From a virus: 64,000 nt of DNA. This document shows positions 55,242-63,374 of this stretch, one piece after another. Both the position numbers and the translations under genes were made by a program. The stretch lies in IMG/VR virus record IMGVR_UViG_3300008050_008852, positions 62,001 to 126,000 of that record. One strand, 5' to 3'. Positions within the stretch are counted from its first letter, which is position 1, and every line of letters begins with the position of its first letter. The notes beneath the pieces are model-generated. The model made no database searches, had not been told where the DNA came from, and was given only the letters and a program-made list of their open reading frames with translations.

Positions 55242-58200
55242 TGAGAAGAAATACTGCTAAGGCACTCGTTAATCTTGCTAGTTTTTTAAAACCCCAAAGG
55301 ACCGATCTGATTGAACAGGAAGATTCAGGTGACGCACAACTTAAACTTATCTCCGATCAACTGTCCACTTTCAGCGGAGGAAGGGGCGTCGATGTCTATG
55401 AACATCTCCTTTCAGAACCTTTAAGCATAATTTTAGATCAAATTCTTGCCCCACAAGGTTTAAATCAAATAATATATGCATTTGATTTTATATCAAATTA
55501 TTTACAACCCGGTGCCATCGAGGAACGTTATGAACAAAATAGACAAACGTCTACATTGGATGGCCTTTCCGGGGGTGTCGACCAATTAGGGTACGATCAC
55601 CAGCAACACATTTTTAGTGGTATGTTGCAGAGCCCGGCTGGTGGGTTTATAATACATAATCACCAAGCAGTCTATGAAATGTATCCTCCCGCAAGTACAG
55701 GAGGTAATGGGCAAACCCAAACTTTGCGAACCGAAAAAATCGTACTTGGTGATTATCAAAATCCAACAAAGGCAAATCCGACATTTGGTTATATTGCTAT
55801 ATTAGATCCAAGATTCAATTATAGCCGTACAGAATCAGAAATAGCCTCAACAATGACTAGAGCTATTCCAACGGTTGAGCTTAGCAAATGCGTTCCTTAT
55901 TTTACTTTAAGCATTACATCAACTGCTTCTACACCAAACCAAGACGGTATTGTTTCGAATAATATGTCTTACAATAAATTTTTTGAAGGTGGTTTAACTA
56001 ACGTTGATGTTAATACCATGTCTGGTCTTCAAAGCTCTATAGTAACAGGTGAAGATGGCCTGCCCACGTCTGGATCTATGGATACATCAATTGGTATGGA
56101 GGCGTTTACAGTGCCACAGTCAATTGTACCCATGGGACAACCTAATGATGCTTGGCAAGGTGATGCGTCCGGAAGATATAGTTCATATTCAAGTGTTGAT
56201 AGGGCGCGCCCGTTTATGTCCGTAGATTCATTTAATGTTACTGAATCACCCACCCGTGCGGCTTCCTCAACCCAACGCGCAAAGATGACTATAACTGTTC
56301 ATGATCGTGCTAGGCTTCGTGAGGTTGGTGATTTACTAAAACCTGCTACGTTAAATAGAGTTGAATTTACTGTTGAGTACGGTTGGTCACACCCTCAAGG
56401 TAGTGAAATTCATAATAATGTCTATGGACAACTTATAAATTCAATGCGATCAAAAGGCACATATTCATTATCAAATTCTAGTTATTCATTTACAGATGAT
56501 GGTCAAGTCAAGGTTACGCTTGATATGGTCTGTAAGGGCGCTGAATCTATTAACACAATTGATTGTGCTTTAACAGGACAGCTTGCTGTTTTGAGTGATG
56601 TTGTCGAAACATCGTACGAAGCATTAGCCAAGGCCCGCGGTACGGTAGCGCACGAATTGAGATTGGATTGGGTTCAAGATTTAACTGCAACTCAACACAT
56701 AAACACAATGACGTTAGGTTCTGTTGGCTCAATGGTTTCTGGAGAAACAAAGGCCGCAATTGATGATTGGATTAGAAGGACTGGGGGGAGATCCTCACCT
56801 GCACATCTCCGCGACTTCTCCAGAATTCTTTCCACTCTTCGTACTGCAGCCACAAATATGTCACATGCTTTAATTGAAGATTTGACCCGAAAAGTAAGGG
56901 TACTTGAACAAAAAAGTTATAACGATTGGCGGATTTTTACACACTCCAAGTTAGTAATCCCAGATCCGTCGATTAACGGCTTGACCTCCACCACCGATGA
57001 CCCAGTCGTTCCATTATACAACGGTAGAGCCAATCAAGCACTTGAAACAAATTGGGATACTGGAAGAAATAAATATGCTCCACTTGGAGCACTCTTACAA
57101 TTGTTTGTAGTTCATCCGCTTCATAATTCTGCCCAATATGATGAAGTACAATTGGTTACATACACGGCAAATTTAAATGCATCAATTTCGGCCGGCGCAA
57201 ATCTTGGTGCAATACCAATTGATATAAAGGCAATTGATGACGACTCCAGTAAGACATTTCTTGAGATTCTTAAAAACGAATATAAAATAAACGGTGGTCA
57301 ATATCCTATTAATCGCTTTATACGTTTCGTTAACGAAACTTATATACAACCACACATGTCAGTCTGTTATGGCTTTAAGGCGGCTAATAATAAAACTGGA
57401 AGCTCTTTGCTTAGTTATGATAAAGATACTGGCGCAGTTGCATCTGATGCAATTGATGGAGCAACACAGGCTAAGATTTCAAAAGCACTTCGGGAATATT
57501 ATTATAGAGAAGCTTTCGAAGGAGATGAATTTGATCCAAGGCCAACAACATTTAAACCAATTGATCTTAAAATTGTTTTTGATGTTTCAAAAGGAGATTC
57601 AAATGATATAACTGCTACTACAGGTGTAAATACAACCACAAACTTTGGCGAAAAGACGGTTTTAAGAATTCATGTTTTTGATCAGGCATCTGGAGATAAA
57701 CCTGGTGCAATGAATATTTTACGTGATAATATAAATAGAGGTATTATTATCCCCAGCGTCCCAAAAGAACCAGCCGGTGTAAGTCCACCAATCCGACATG
57801 TTTTGTGGGGAACCGATTTTGATTTTAATGATTCTCGTAAAATATGTCAGCAACTTGATCAAAACGGTATCCTTAAAGCAGAAGCATGGGAAAATCCTCA
57901 ATCGATGAATGAGCATGCCAGACAATCATTGACAAAGAGAAAAACGGATCTTACTGCTAAATTGGATCGTGACACCCTCACCACTCGCGAAAGAAGAAGA
58001 TTTGAAGAATATTTAGAGGTAATTAACGTAAGATTAGGTGGCATTTCTGGTCGGTCGCAGCCTGCTAGAGCATATAGTTTAGATGCCACTCCTCAAAGAT
58101 TAATTGATTATTGCGCTCAAGCAGCGCCAAATATAGTTTATGGTGAAGAAGGTACAGTTGTACAACAGATATCAATTAAATCAAAAACAAATTCTCGTCA

Positions 58201-59245
58201 AGCGTCTATGTTTATGAGACGCGCCCTTGATGGAGGCGGTTCAGATAGCGATGTTAATAGAGGGGTACCGATGAGGATGATGCCGGCAGATATGGGAATT
58301 GATATGCTTGGTAATCCAAATATAAAATTTATGCAAAAATTCTTTATTAAGCTTGGCACTGGCACAAGTCTTGATAATTTATATGGTGTTTCTGGTTTAA
58401 GTCATAATATTACACCTGATAGTTTTAAAACAACTTTAAAATTAGTTTCTCAGGAATCGTATGGTATTTTTAATAGTCTCGTTTCAAATATTGACGATGT
58501 CAAGGCTGCAATTGATGCTTTAGAGCAAAAAATGACTGCCCAACGAAATAGACGCTGGGACGATGCCCGTGACGAGGGGTTGGAAAACGCGCTGGGCCGC
58601 CTCCAAACCACTCTCGACAAAGCGCAGCAGTCCCTCACCACCGCGGAAAGAAACCTCCAAACAGCACAACGTGGTTTGAGATCTATGAAAAGTCAATCCG
58701 AGGAGCTGCTAATGCAATTCCATGCAATGTGGGAGAGGCATTATGCCTCGGTCCTGGCTTCGTACGAAGCCCCAGATGACCACTCCGGAGATGGCGGATG
58801 GGGTGGAGAAACCCCCGGGTACGAAGAGCTCGAGCCGCAGTGGGCGTTGATAGTCCAAAGATTGGGCTCGGCACTTAGCCAGGAATACAGGGCAATATAT
58901 GAACAATGGAGACCTCATCTTCTGGCTGTGGGGGACGACCTAAGCTATGGAATCTGGAGCGCCGACGATTCATATTACAATACCATGTATACGGTCGGCG
59001 GGAATGGTGGGGCGTGGTTCGCGCTCTCTCCAGACGACTACGTAGGTAAAGAGATGGAAGAAGAACTCGCCGCCGCCCAAGCAAAGGTGGATGCGGATCA
59101 GACTGCATATACAACCGCAACAGAAAGGACTGTTGCCGACGAGCTCTCCCCGGAGGAGCTCGAGGATGTGGAACGAGCCCGAGCGGCTGGTCTTGAAGAC
59201 GATGTGAATATCGAAACCCAAACCGCCACCGCGGCAGCAGAATGA
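55241..59245 (+). CDS. Large baseplate protein with GC-rich C-terminal extension
   Basis: The product is 1334 residues. The first 1100 are beta-rich with AT-rich codons like the neighbours, and no family is recognised. From about residue 1100 (near 58,540) the base composition jumps to about 60% GC. The sequence becomes a coiled coil (LGRLQTTLDKAQQSLTTAER), a Gly/Trp/Tyr-rich globular part, a second coil and an acidic tail. This looks like a domain added from a GC-richer source. Position after the LysM-like gene suggests baseplate. The extension could face outward and meet the host, but that is inference. Confidence 0.6.
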   Translation: MRRNTAKALVNLASFLKPQRTDLIEQEDSGDAQLKLISDQLSTFSGGRGVDVYEHLLSEPLSIILDQILAPQGLNQIIYAFDFISNYLQPGAIEERYEQNRQTSTLDGLSGGVDQLGYDHQQHIFSGMLQSPAGGFIIHNHQAVYEMYPPASTGGNGQTQTLRTEKIVLGDYQNPTKANPTFGYIAILDPRFNYSRTESEIASTMTRAIPTVELSKCVPYFTLSITSTASTPNQDGIVSNNMSYNKFFEGGLTNVDVNTMSGLQSSIVTGEDGLPTSGSMDTSIGMEAFTVPQSIVPMGQPNDAWQGDASGRYSSYSSVDRARPFMSVDSFNVTESPTRAASSTQRAKMTITVHDRARLREVGDLLKPATLNRVEFTVEYGWSHPQGSEIHNNVYGQLINSMRSKGTYSLSNSSYSFTDDGQVKVTLDMVCKGAESINTIDCALTGQLAVLSDVVETSYEALAKARGTVAHELRLDWVQDLTATQHINTMTLGSVGSMVSGETKAAIDDWIRRTGGRSSPAHLRDFSRILSTLRTAATNMSHALIEDLTRKVRVLEQKSYNDWRIFTHSKLVIPDPSINGLTSTTDDPVVPLYNGRANQALETNWDTGRNKYAPLGALLQLFVVHPLHNSAQYDEVQLVTYTANLNASISAGANLGAIPIDIKAIDDDSSKTFLEILKNEYKINGGQYPINRFIRFVNETYIQPHMSVCYGFKAANNKTGSSLLSYDKDTGAVASDAIDGATQAKISKALREYYYREAFEGDEFDPRPTTFKPIDLKIVFDVSKGDSNDITATTGVNTTTNFGEKTVLRIHVFDQASGDKPGAMNILRDNINRGIIIPSVPKEPAGVSPPIRHVLWGTDFDFNDSRKICQQLDQNGILKAEAWENPQSMNEHARQSLTKRKTDLTAKLDRDTLTTRERRRFEEYLEVINVRLGGISGRSQPARAYSLDATPQRLIDYCAQAAPNIVYGEEGTVVQQISIKSKTNSRQASMFMRRALDGGGSDSDVNRGVPMRMMPADMGIDMLGNPNIKFMQKFFIKLGTGTSLDNLYGVSGLSHNITPDSFKTTLKLVSQESYGIFNSLVSNIDDVKAAIDALEQKMTAQRNRRWDDARDEGLENALGRLQTTLDKAQQSLTTAERNLQTAQRGLRSMKSQSEELLMQFHAMWERHYASVLASYEAPDDHSGDGGWGGETPGYEELEPQWALIVQRLGSALSQEYRAIYEQWRPHLLAVGDDLSYGIWSADDSYYNTMYTVGGNGGAWFALSPDDYVGKEMEEELAAAQAKVDADQTAYTTATERTVADELSPEELEDVERARAAGLEDDVNIETQTATAAAE

Positions 59246-59277
59246 ACAAACAAGCTTAACAATATATACTTCAAGTA

Positions 59278-60378
59278 ATGTATTATATCGATAAAGAATT
59301 TTTAGGTTTAGAACCTTCAACAAAATGCCGCATGTTGTGCGAAGACGGAACTCTAAATCCAGGTACAGTCGGCGCTTTTTTACAGATTGCCCACGTCAAA
59401 AACAATTTCATTCCAAGCGAAATTATTAATACACTTAGCGTTTGCAACATTCCAATCCATAAGGCCGGCCTAAGTTATTTAGTTAGAAAACAAGAATTAA
59501 ACGATATTTTAGAACTTCACAAGCGTAATGTTGATATAGCGATTGGTGTAATGGGCGAATATATTAAAATATACTCAGACAATATTCATACATTAAATTC
59601 ATGTTCGCCATGTAGATTTTTAACTACAGTTGAAGATATTGATATAACACCTGAAGGGTTTGCCGATCCGGTAAAGTACAATACAGTAACAAAGACTGGT
59701 CGAATGAGTGTAGTGTCTGGGCCAAGTTTCTTAACGATGAAAAAAGATACAAAATCTAAAATTATTTCCAGATTTCAGAATGGAAAAATAATTGAAATAG
59801 ACTTTTCCGCGCTTGAACCAAGAACGGCTTTAGCTATAGCTGGTTCTGAATTTGCTGAATCTGACGATGTGTATGCCGTTGTTGGTGATATCCTTGGCAT
59901 CAATAGTAGGCCAGTTGCAAAGCAAGCCACTATATCATTTCTATATGGTGCAAACATTACAACGATATCGAAGCTTATAGATATGCCTCTCAAGTCACTT
60001 CGTCCAAAGTTGAATTATTTAAAACAAATATTTAAGTATGACGAAATAATTTCTAAAATTCATGCCGAATTAAAAGCAAATGCATATTTTAAAAATCATT
60101 TTGGTAGAGTAATTTTTCCAGATTCAAATCGCGATGGGGTACTATTTAATAACTTCTGCCAGTCATCCGCAGTGGACGTTGCATTAAGTGGTTTTGCTTC
60201 ATTGCTTAAACAAATCAAGGATAAAAATATGAATACTTGTAATGTATGTTTTATTCATGATGCTGTGTTGCTAGATGTTCCAGAAAGTGAAATTGAGGCA
60301 TTGAAATTGATGGCAACGAAATTACCTACACGCTTAGGGATTAATTTTCCTGTAAAGCTCAAAATTGTTGATAATTAA
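59278..60378 (+). CDS. Short family-A DNA polymerase
   Basis: The product is 366 residues, about 40% of Pol I. Palm and finger motifs are present in order: TKTGRMS (138-144), motif A IIEIDFSALEPR (Asp175, Glu180), motif B RPVAKQATISFLYGAN (Arg211, Lys215, Tyr223), the FGRVIFPD turn, the N-x-x-x-QSSAVDVA helix (291-302) and motif C CFIHDAV (His327, Asp328). The usual Glu after Asp in motif C is Ala329. No 3'-5' exonuclease and only a short N-terminal part replace the thumb. It may be the chain-making half of a split polymerase, as in Rhodothermus phage RM378, or a specialised enzyme. The ribosome-binding site is weak. Confidence 0.78.
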   Translation: MYYIDKEFLGLEPSTKCRMLCEDGTLNPGTVGAFLQIAHVKNNFIPSEIINTLSVCNIPIHKAGLSYLVRKQELNDILELHKRNVDIAIGVMGEYIKIYSDNIHTLNSCSPCRFLTTVEDIDITPEGFADPVKYNTVTKTGRMSVVSGPSFLTMKKDTKSKIISRFQNGKIIEIDFSALEPRTALAIAGSEFAESDDVYAVVGDILGINSRPVAKQATISFLYGANITTISKLIDMPLKSLRPKLNYLKQIFKYDEIISKIHAELKANAYFKNHFGRVIFPDSNRDGVLFNNFCQSSAVDVALSGFASLLKQIKDKNMNTCNVCFIHDAVLLDVPESEIEALKLMATKLPTRLGINFPVKLKIVDN

Positions 60379-60384
60379 TAACAA

Positions 60385-61119
60385 ATGATGAATGAACAAA
60401 AAATACGAAAATATATTCGCAAGATATTGTTAGAAACAGAACAGACTCGACGTCCTGGACGCGGTGGTTATAAAAAACAAATTCAACAGGCTGGTTCTCT
60501 TGCAAAATCAAATCCAGGCGAATTAATGAACCGATTAAAGATATCAGCTGTTAATGGCAAAGATGATATTAGAAAGTTGAATGAATTATTTAAACAGGCT
60601 GTAAGTAATACTCCTGAAATGTCGGCTGTATATTCTGAGCCTCAACCTCGTAAAGATAAAACAACAGGTGCTCAAGGGATTCGAATTCCCATTAAGGTTA
60701 TACCACCAAGAGATGCCCGGAAATATCTTGAACACACCCTGGTAGGTGCTCAAAACTCTCGAAGAGCATTATTCATAGATGACATTCAAGTTGAGATATT
60801 GGGTAACGATATTCTTCTATATTTTTCCAGTAAACCTTATAGCTGGGGTAAAGCACCTAAACCGCAAAAGTCAAGCTCACAATCAGCTACCGCAAAGCCT
60901 TCATCACCTCAACAAACACCTCCAGAAACGCAAAGTGAATCTGGCTCAGCCTCTAGCTCTAAAAAAGAAATCCTTGGAGAGCCAGATTTAAATCCAGATC
61001 GTGATGAAGAAGATGAAGATAATAAAGAGAGCAATATAGATTATGATCACGATAAAGATGAAGTTGATATAGCTCAGGCTCTTAGTGTTCTTGCTTTAGT
61101 TAAGGCAGCAAGAGGTTAG
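60385..61119 (+). CDS. Hypothetical protein with capsid-targeting-like leader
   Basis: The product is 244 residues. The first 17 form a basic amphipathic helix ending LLE (15-17), a possible gp21-type cleavage site, as in the small head genes at 23175 and 23689. A basic segment and a compact middle (YLEHTLVGAQNSRRALFIDD) follow, then a Ser/Pro/Gln linker and an acidic tail. T4 internal head proteins also carry such leaders and are encoded away from the head genes. I infer a protein packaged in the head and perhaps injected, though it could equally be a replication accessory, given its neighbours. Confidence 0.45.
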   Translation: MMNEQKIRKYIRKILLETEQTRRPGRGGYKKQIQQAGSLAKSNPGELMNRLKISAVNGKDDIRKLNELFKQAVSNTPEMSAVYSEPQPRKDKTTGAQGIRIPIKVIPPRDARKYLEHTLVGAQNSRRALFIDDIQVEILGNDILLYFSSKPYSWGKAPKPQKSSSQSATAKPSSPQQTPPETQSESGSASSSKKEILGEPDLNPDRDEEDEDNKESNIDYDHDKDEVDIAQALSVLALVKAARG

Positions 61120-61266
61120 ATCATGTGTTAATAGACATATGATATAAAGACTAAAAAAAATAAAAAATAAACTGAACATTTGACATATTTGATTATTATT
61201 AAATAGTGATATTTTATCACATACTATATATTTGCACATTTAAATATTTAAATATTTGGAGGAAAA
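61120..61266 (+). promoter_or_regulatory. AT-rich leader and possible promoter of gp32
   Basis: This 147-base gap is almost pure A and T. It holds an exact TTGACA at 61180-61185 with AATAGT 16 bases on (61202-61207, four of six matches to TATAAT), a small hairpin (GTGATA-TTT-TATCAC, 61206-61220) and an AAATATTTAAATATTT palindrome before GGAGGA. T4 gp32 represses its own translation by binding a structured and then unstructured AT-rich leader; this leader has the same features. Confidence 0.4.
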
Positions 61267-62067
61267 ATGGCAATTGATCTCGACGCAATTAGGCGCAAAC
61301 TAAATCAACTTTCTGGAAACAATTCAAAACGAAACAGCTTTTGGCGCCCAACTGAGGGTGAAGAAGCAACAGTTCGTCTTATGGCTTTTAATGATAATGA
61401 CGGCCAACCATTTAAGGAACGCTGGTTCTATTATAATATTGGTAACAACCCCGGCCTTCTTGCACCCCATCAGTTTGGAAACCCAGATCCTATTCAAGAT
61501 CTTATTAACGAGCTTCGCTCAGATCCAAACAACAAGGGTTCATATGAAATGGCCAAGAAGCTTTACCCAAAGATGCGTGTTTATGCACCGGTAATCGTTA
61601 GGGGTGAAGAGGATAAAGGCGTACGCCTTTGGGCATTTGGTAAAATGGTATATCAGTCACTTCTCAACATTATGCTTGATGAAGATTATGGTGATATTAC
61701 GGATCCTGTTGAGGGGCGTGACGTAAAGGTTATATGCACAAAGGCACCAGGTCGTCAATGGGCAACAACAGAAGTTCGTCCTAGAGGCAAACAGACAAAG
61801 CTTTCATCACAAGCAAAGCAGGCAAAGCAGTGGCTGACTGAAATTCCAAACCTTGATGATATGTATACCTGCAAGAGTCATAACGAATTAGAAAATATCA
61901 TTAACGCTTGGATTAATGGTGATGAAGATTCTAGTGACGATACTTCTTCGGAAACAACTCGAGGAAGCGTAGGTAAAAGTGATGTAACTTCGGCTGTTTC
62001 TACAAAGGAATCATATGATAATATTGATGACGCCTTTGCTGATTTGGCTGCAGAATTTGATACTTGA
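61267..62067 (+). CDS. Single-stranded DNA-binding protein, gp32 type
   Basis: The product is 266 residues (T4 gp32 is 301). It has the basic N-terminal arm (IRRKLNQL ... NSKRNSFWRP), the OB-fold core with aromatic strands (ERWFYYNIG, MRVYAPVIV, VRLWAFGKMVYQSLLNIM) and an acidic C-terminal tail (DDAFADLAAEFD). gp32 coats single strands and recruits replication and recombination partners through the tail. The zinc ligands of T4 gp32 are not kept: His68 remains, but no cysteines follow it in the core. A strong GGAGGA site and its own terminator fit high, separately controlled expression. Confidence 0.88.
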   Translation: MAIDLDAIRRKLNQLSGNNSKRNSFWRPTEGEEATVRLMAFNDNDGQPFKERWFYYNIGNNPGLLAPHQFGNPDPIQDLINELRSDPNNKGSYEMAKKLYPKMRVYAPVIVRGEEDKGVRLWAFGKMVYQSLLNIMLDEDYGDITDPVEGRDVKVICTKAPGRQWATTEVRPRGKQTKLSSQAKQAKQWLTEIPNLDDMYTCKSHNELENIINAWINGDEDSSDDTSSETTRGSVGKSDVTSAVSTKESYDNIDDAFADLAAEFDT

Positions 62068-62093
62068 TATTATAACATCATAAATATAATTTT

Positions 62094-62128
62094 GAGGCCG
62101 TATATTTTATATACGGCCTCTTTTTTTT
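62094..62128 (+). terminator. Rho-independent terminator after gp32
   Basis: An 11-base perfect stem (GAGGCCGTATA with TATACGGCCTC) and a five-base loop are followed by eight T. It ends the single-gene gp32 transcript. Confidence 0.92.
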
Positions 62129-62183
62129 GTACAAGATCTATAAATTGTCTAAGATTAGAATAAGTTTATGAGGGAAACAATAG

Positions 62184-63374
62184 ATGGCAAAAAAGAAGAA
62201 AGAAAAGAAAGACGACGATTTTACAAGTGAACTAATAATGCAGCTTAACAAGGAACAAGGTTCAAGAGTTGCTTATAATTTATCTTGTGATGCATCACCA
62301 ACCCATGTAAAGCGCTGGGTAAGTACAGGATCAAAATTACTTGATTATATTTGTTCAAATAGACGAAATGGTGGATTACCAGAAGGCCGTATTGTAGAAA
62401 TATTCGGACCACCTTCAATTGGAAAGTCACATATTGCTACTCAAATTGCTGCATCTACACAAAAGATGGGTGGTATTGTAGTTTATATTGACACTGAAAA
62501 CGCTACATCGGTTGAAAATTTGGCTATGTTGGGTGTTAATGTTTCAAAGCGTTTTGTTTATGTTGATACTCATTGTACCGAAGAAGTTTTTCAAATTGCT
62601 GAATCGACAATTTTAAAGGCAAAGAGTCTTAATAAGGATGTTCCAATTACAATTATCTGGGATTCTGTCGCGGCTTCTTCTCCAAAGGCTGAATTGGAAG
62701 GTGATTATGATAAAAATTCTATTGGCTTAAATGCTAGAGCAATTTCGAAAGGTATGAGAAAAATTACTGGTGTTATTGGTCAAACAAACGCATTGTTAGT
62801 TTGCTTAAACCAAACCCGTACAAAAATTGGCGTTATGTTTGGAGATCCAACTACAACAAGTGGTGGTGCCGCCATTCCGTTCCATTCATCTATTAGACTT
62901 AAACTTGGAGCTGGTCAACAAATTAAGGAAGGCGATGATGTTATAGGTATCAATGTATCTGCAAAAACAATTAAAAATAAGGTTGCTGCACCATTTAGAA
63001 CAGTTAGATTTCAGATTCATTTTGGTATTGGTATTAAGGAACATGAAGAAATATTTGATATTTTACGTAAACATGGTGCTGAGACTATTGGTAAAAACGA
63101 AGTTGAAGTATCTGGAACTGGTGCTTGGAAAACGCTAACTATAACCGATATTAAAACTGGTGAAATTAAGATTGAGAAGAAATTTCATAAAGGTTCATTT
63201 GACGAGATTTTATTAGATCCTGAATATTCATCATATACTGACGATTTAATTGAAAAGGCAATGGTCAAAATACTTAATAGTGATTCAGAAATTGACTTTG
63301 ATTCAGAATCATATTCAGAGGTTTCTGCTCTTGCAGATGATTTAGAATTTCAAGAAGGTCTTGATTTAGGGTGA
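62184..63374 (+). CDS. UvsX/RecA-type recombinase
   Basis: The product is 396 residues (T4 UvsX is 391). Motifs are the lead-in GGLPEGRIVEIFG, Walker A GPPSIGKS (75-82), YIDTENA (catalytic Glu region), Walker B TIIWDSVAA and the NQTRTKIG-MFGDPTTTSGG loops L1/L2. It forms helical filaments on single-stranded DNA and drives strand invasion, which starts most T4-type replication forks and repairs breaks together with gp46/47 and gp32. The N-terminus is Lys-rich and the C-terminus acidic. GAGGG lies about ten bases before the ATG. Its TGA overlaps the GTG of the next gene. Confidence 0.9.
   Translation: MAKKKKEKKDDDFTSELIMQLNKEQGSRVAYNLSCDASPTHVKRWVSTGSKLLDYICSNRRNGGLPEGRIVEIFGPPSIGKSHIATQIAASTQKMGGIVVYIDTENATSVENLAMLGVNVSKRFVYVDTHCTEEVFQIAESTILKAKSLNKDVPITIIWDSVAASSPKAELEGDYDKNSIGLNARAISKGMRKITGVIGQTNALLVCLNQTRTKIGVMFGDPTTTSGGAAIPFHSSIRLKLGAGQQIKEGDDVIGINVSAKTIKNKVAAPFRTVRFQIHFGIGIKEHEEIFDILRKHGAETIGKNEVEVSGTGAWKTLTITDIKTGEIKIEKKFHKGSFDEILLDPEYSSYTDDLIEKAMVKILNSDSEIDFDSESYSEVSALADDLEFQEGLDLG

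Noticed and set aside
61121-61146. Hairpin after the 244-residue gene as a terminator
   Set aside because: The stem is short with a wobble, and A rather than T follows.
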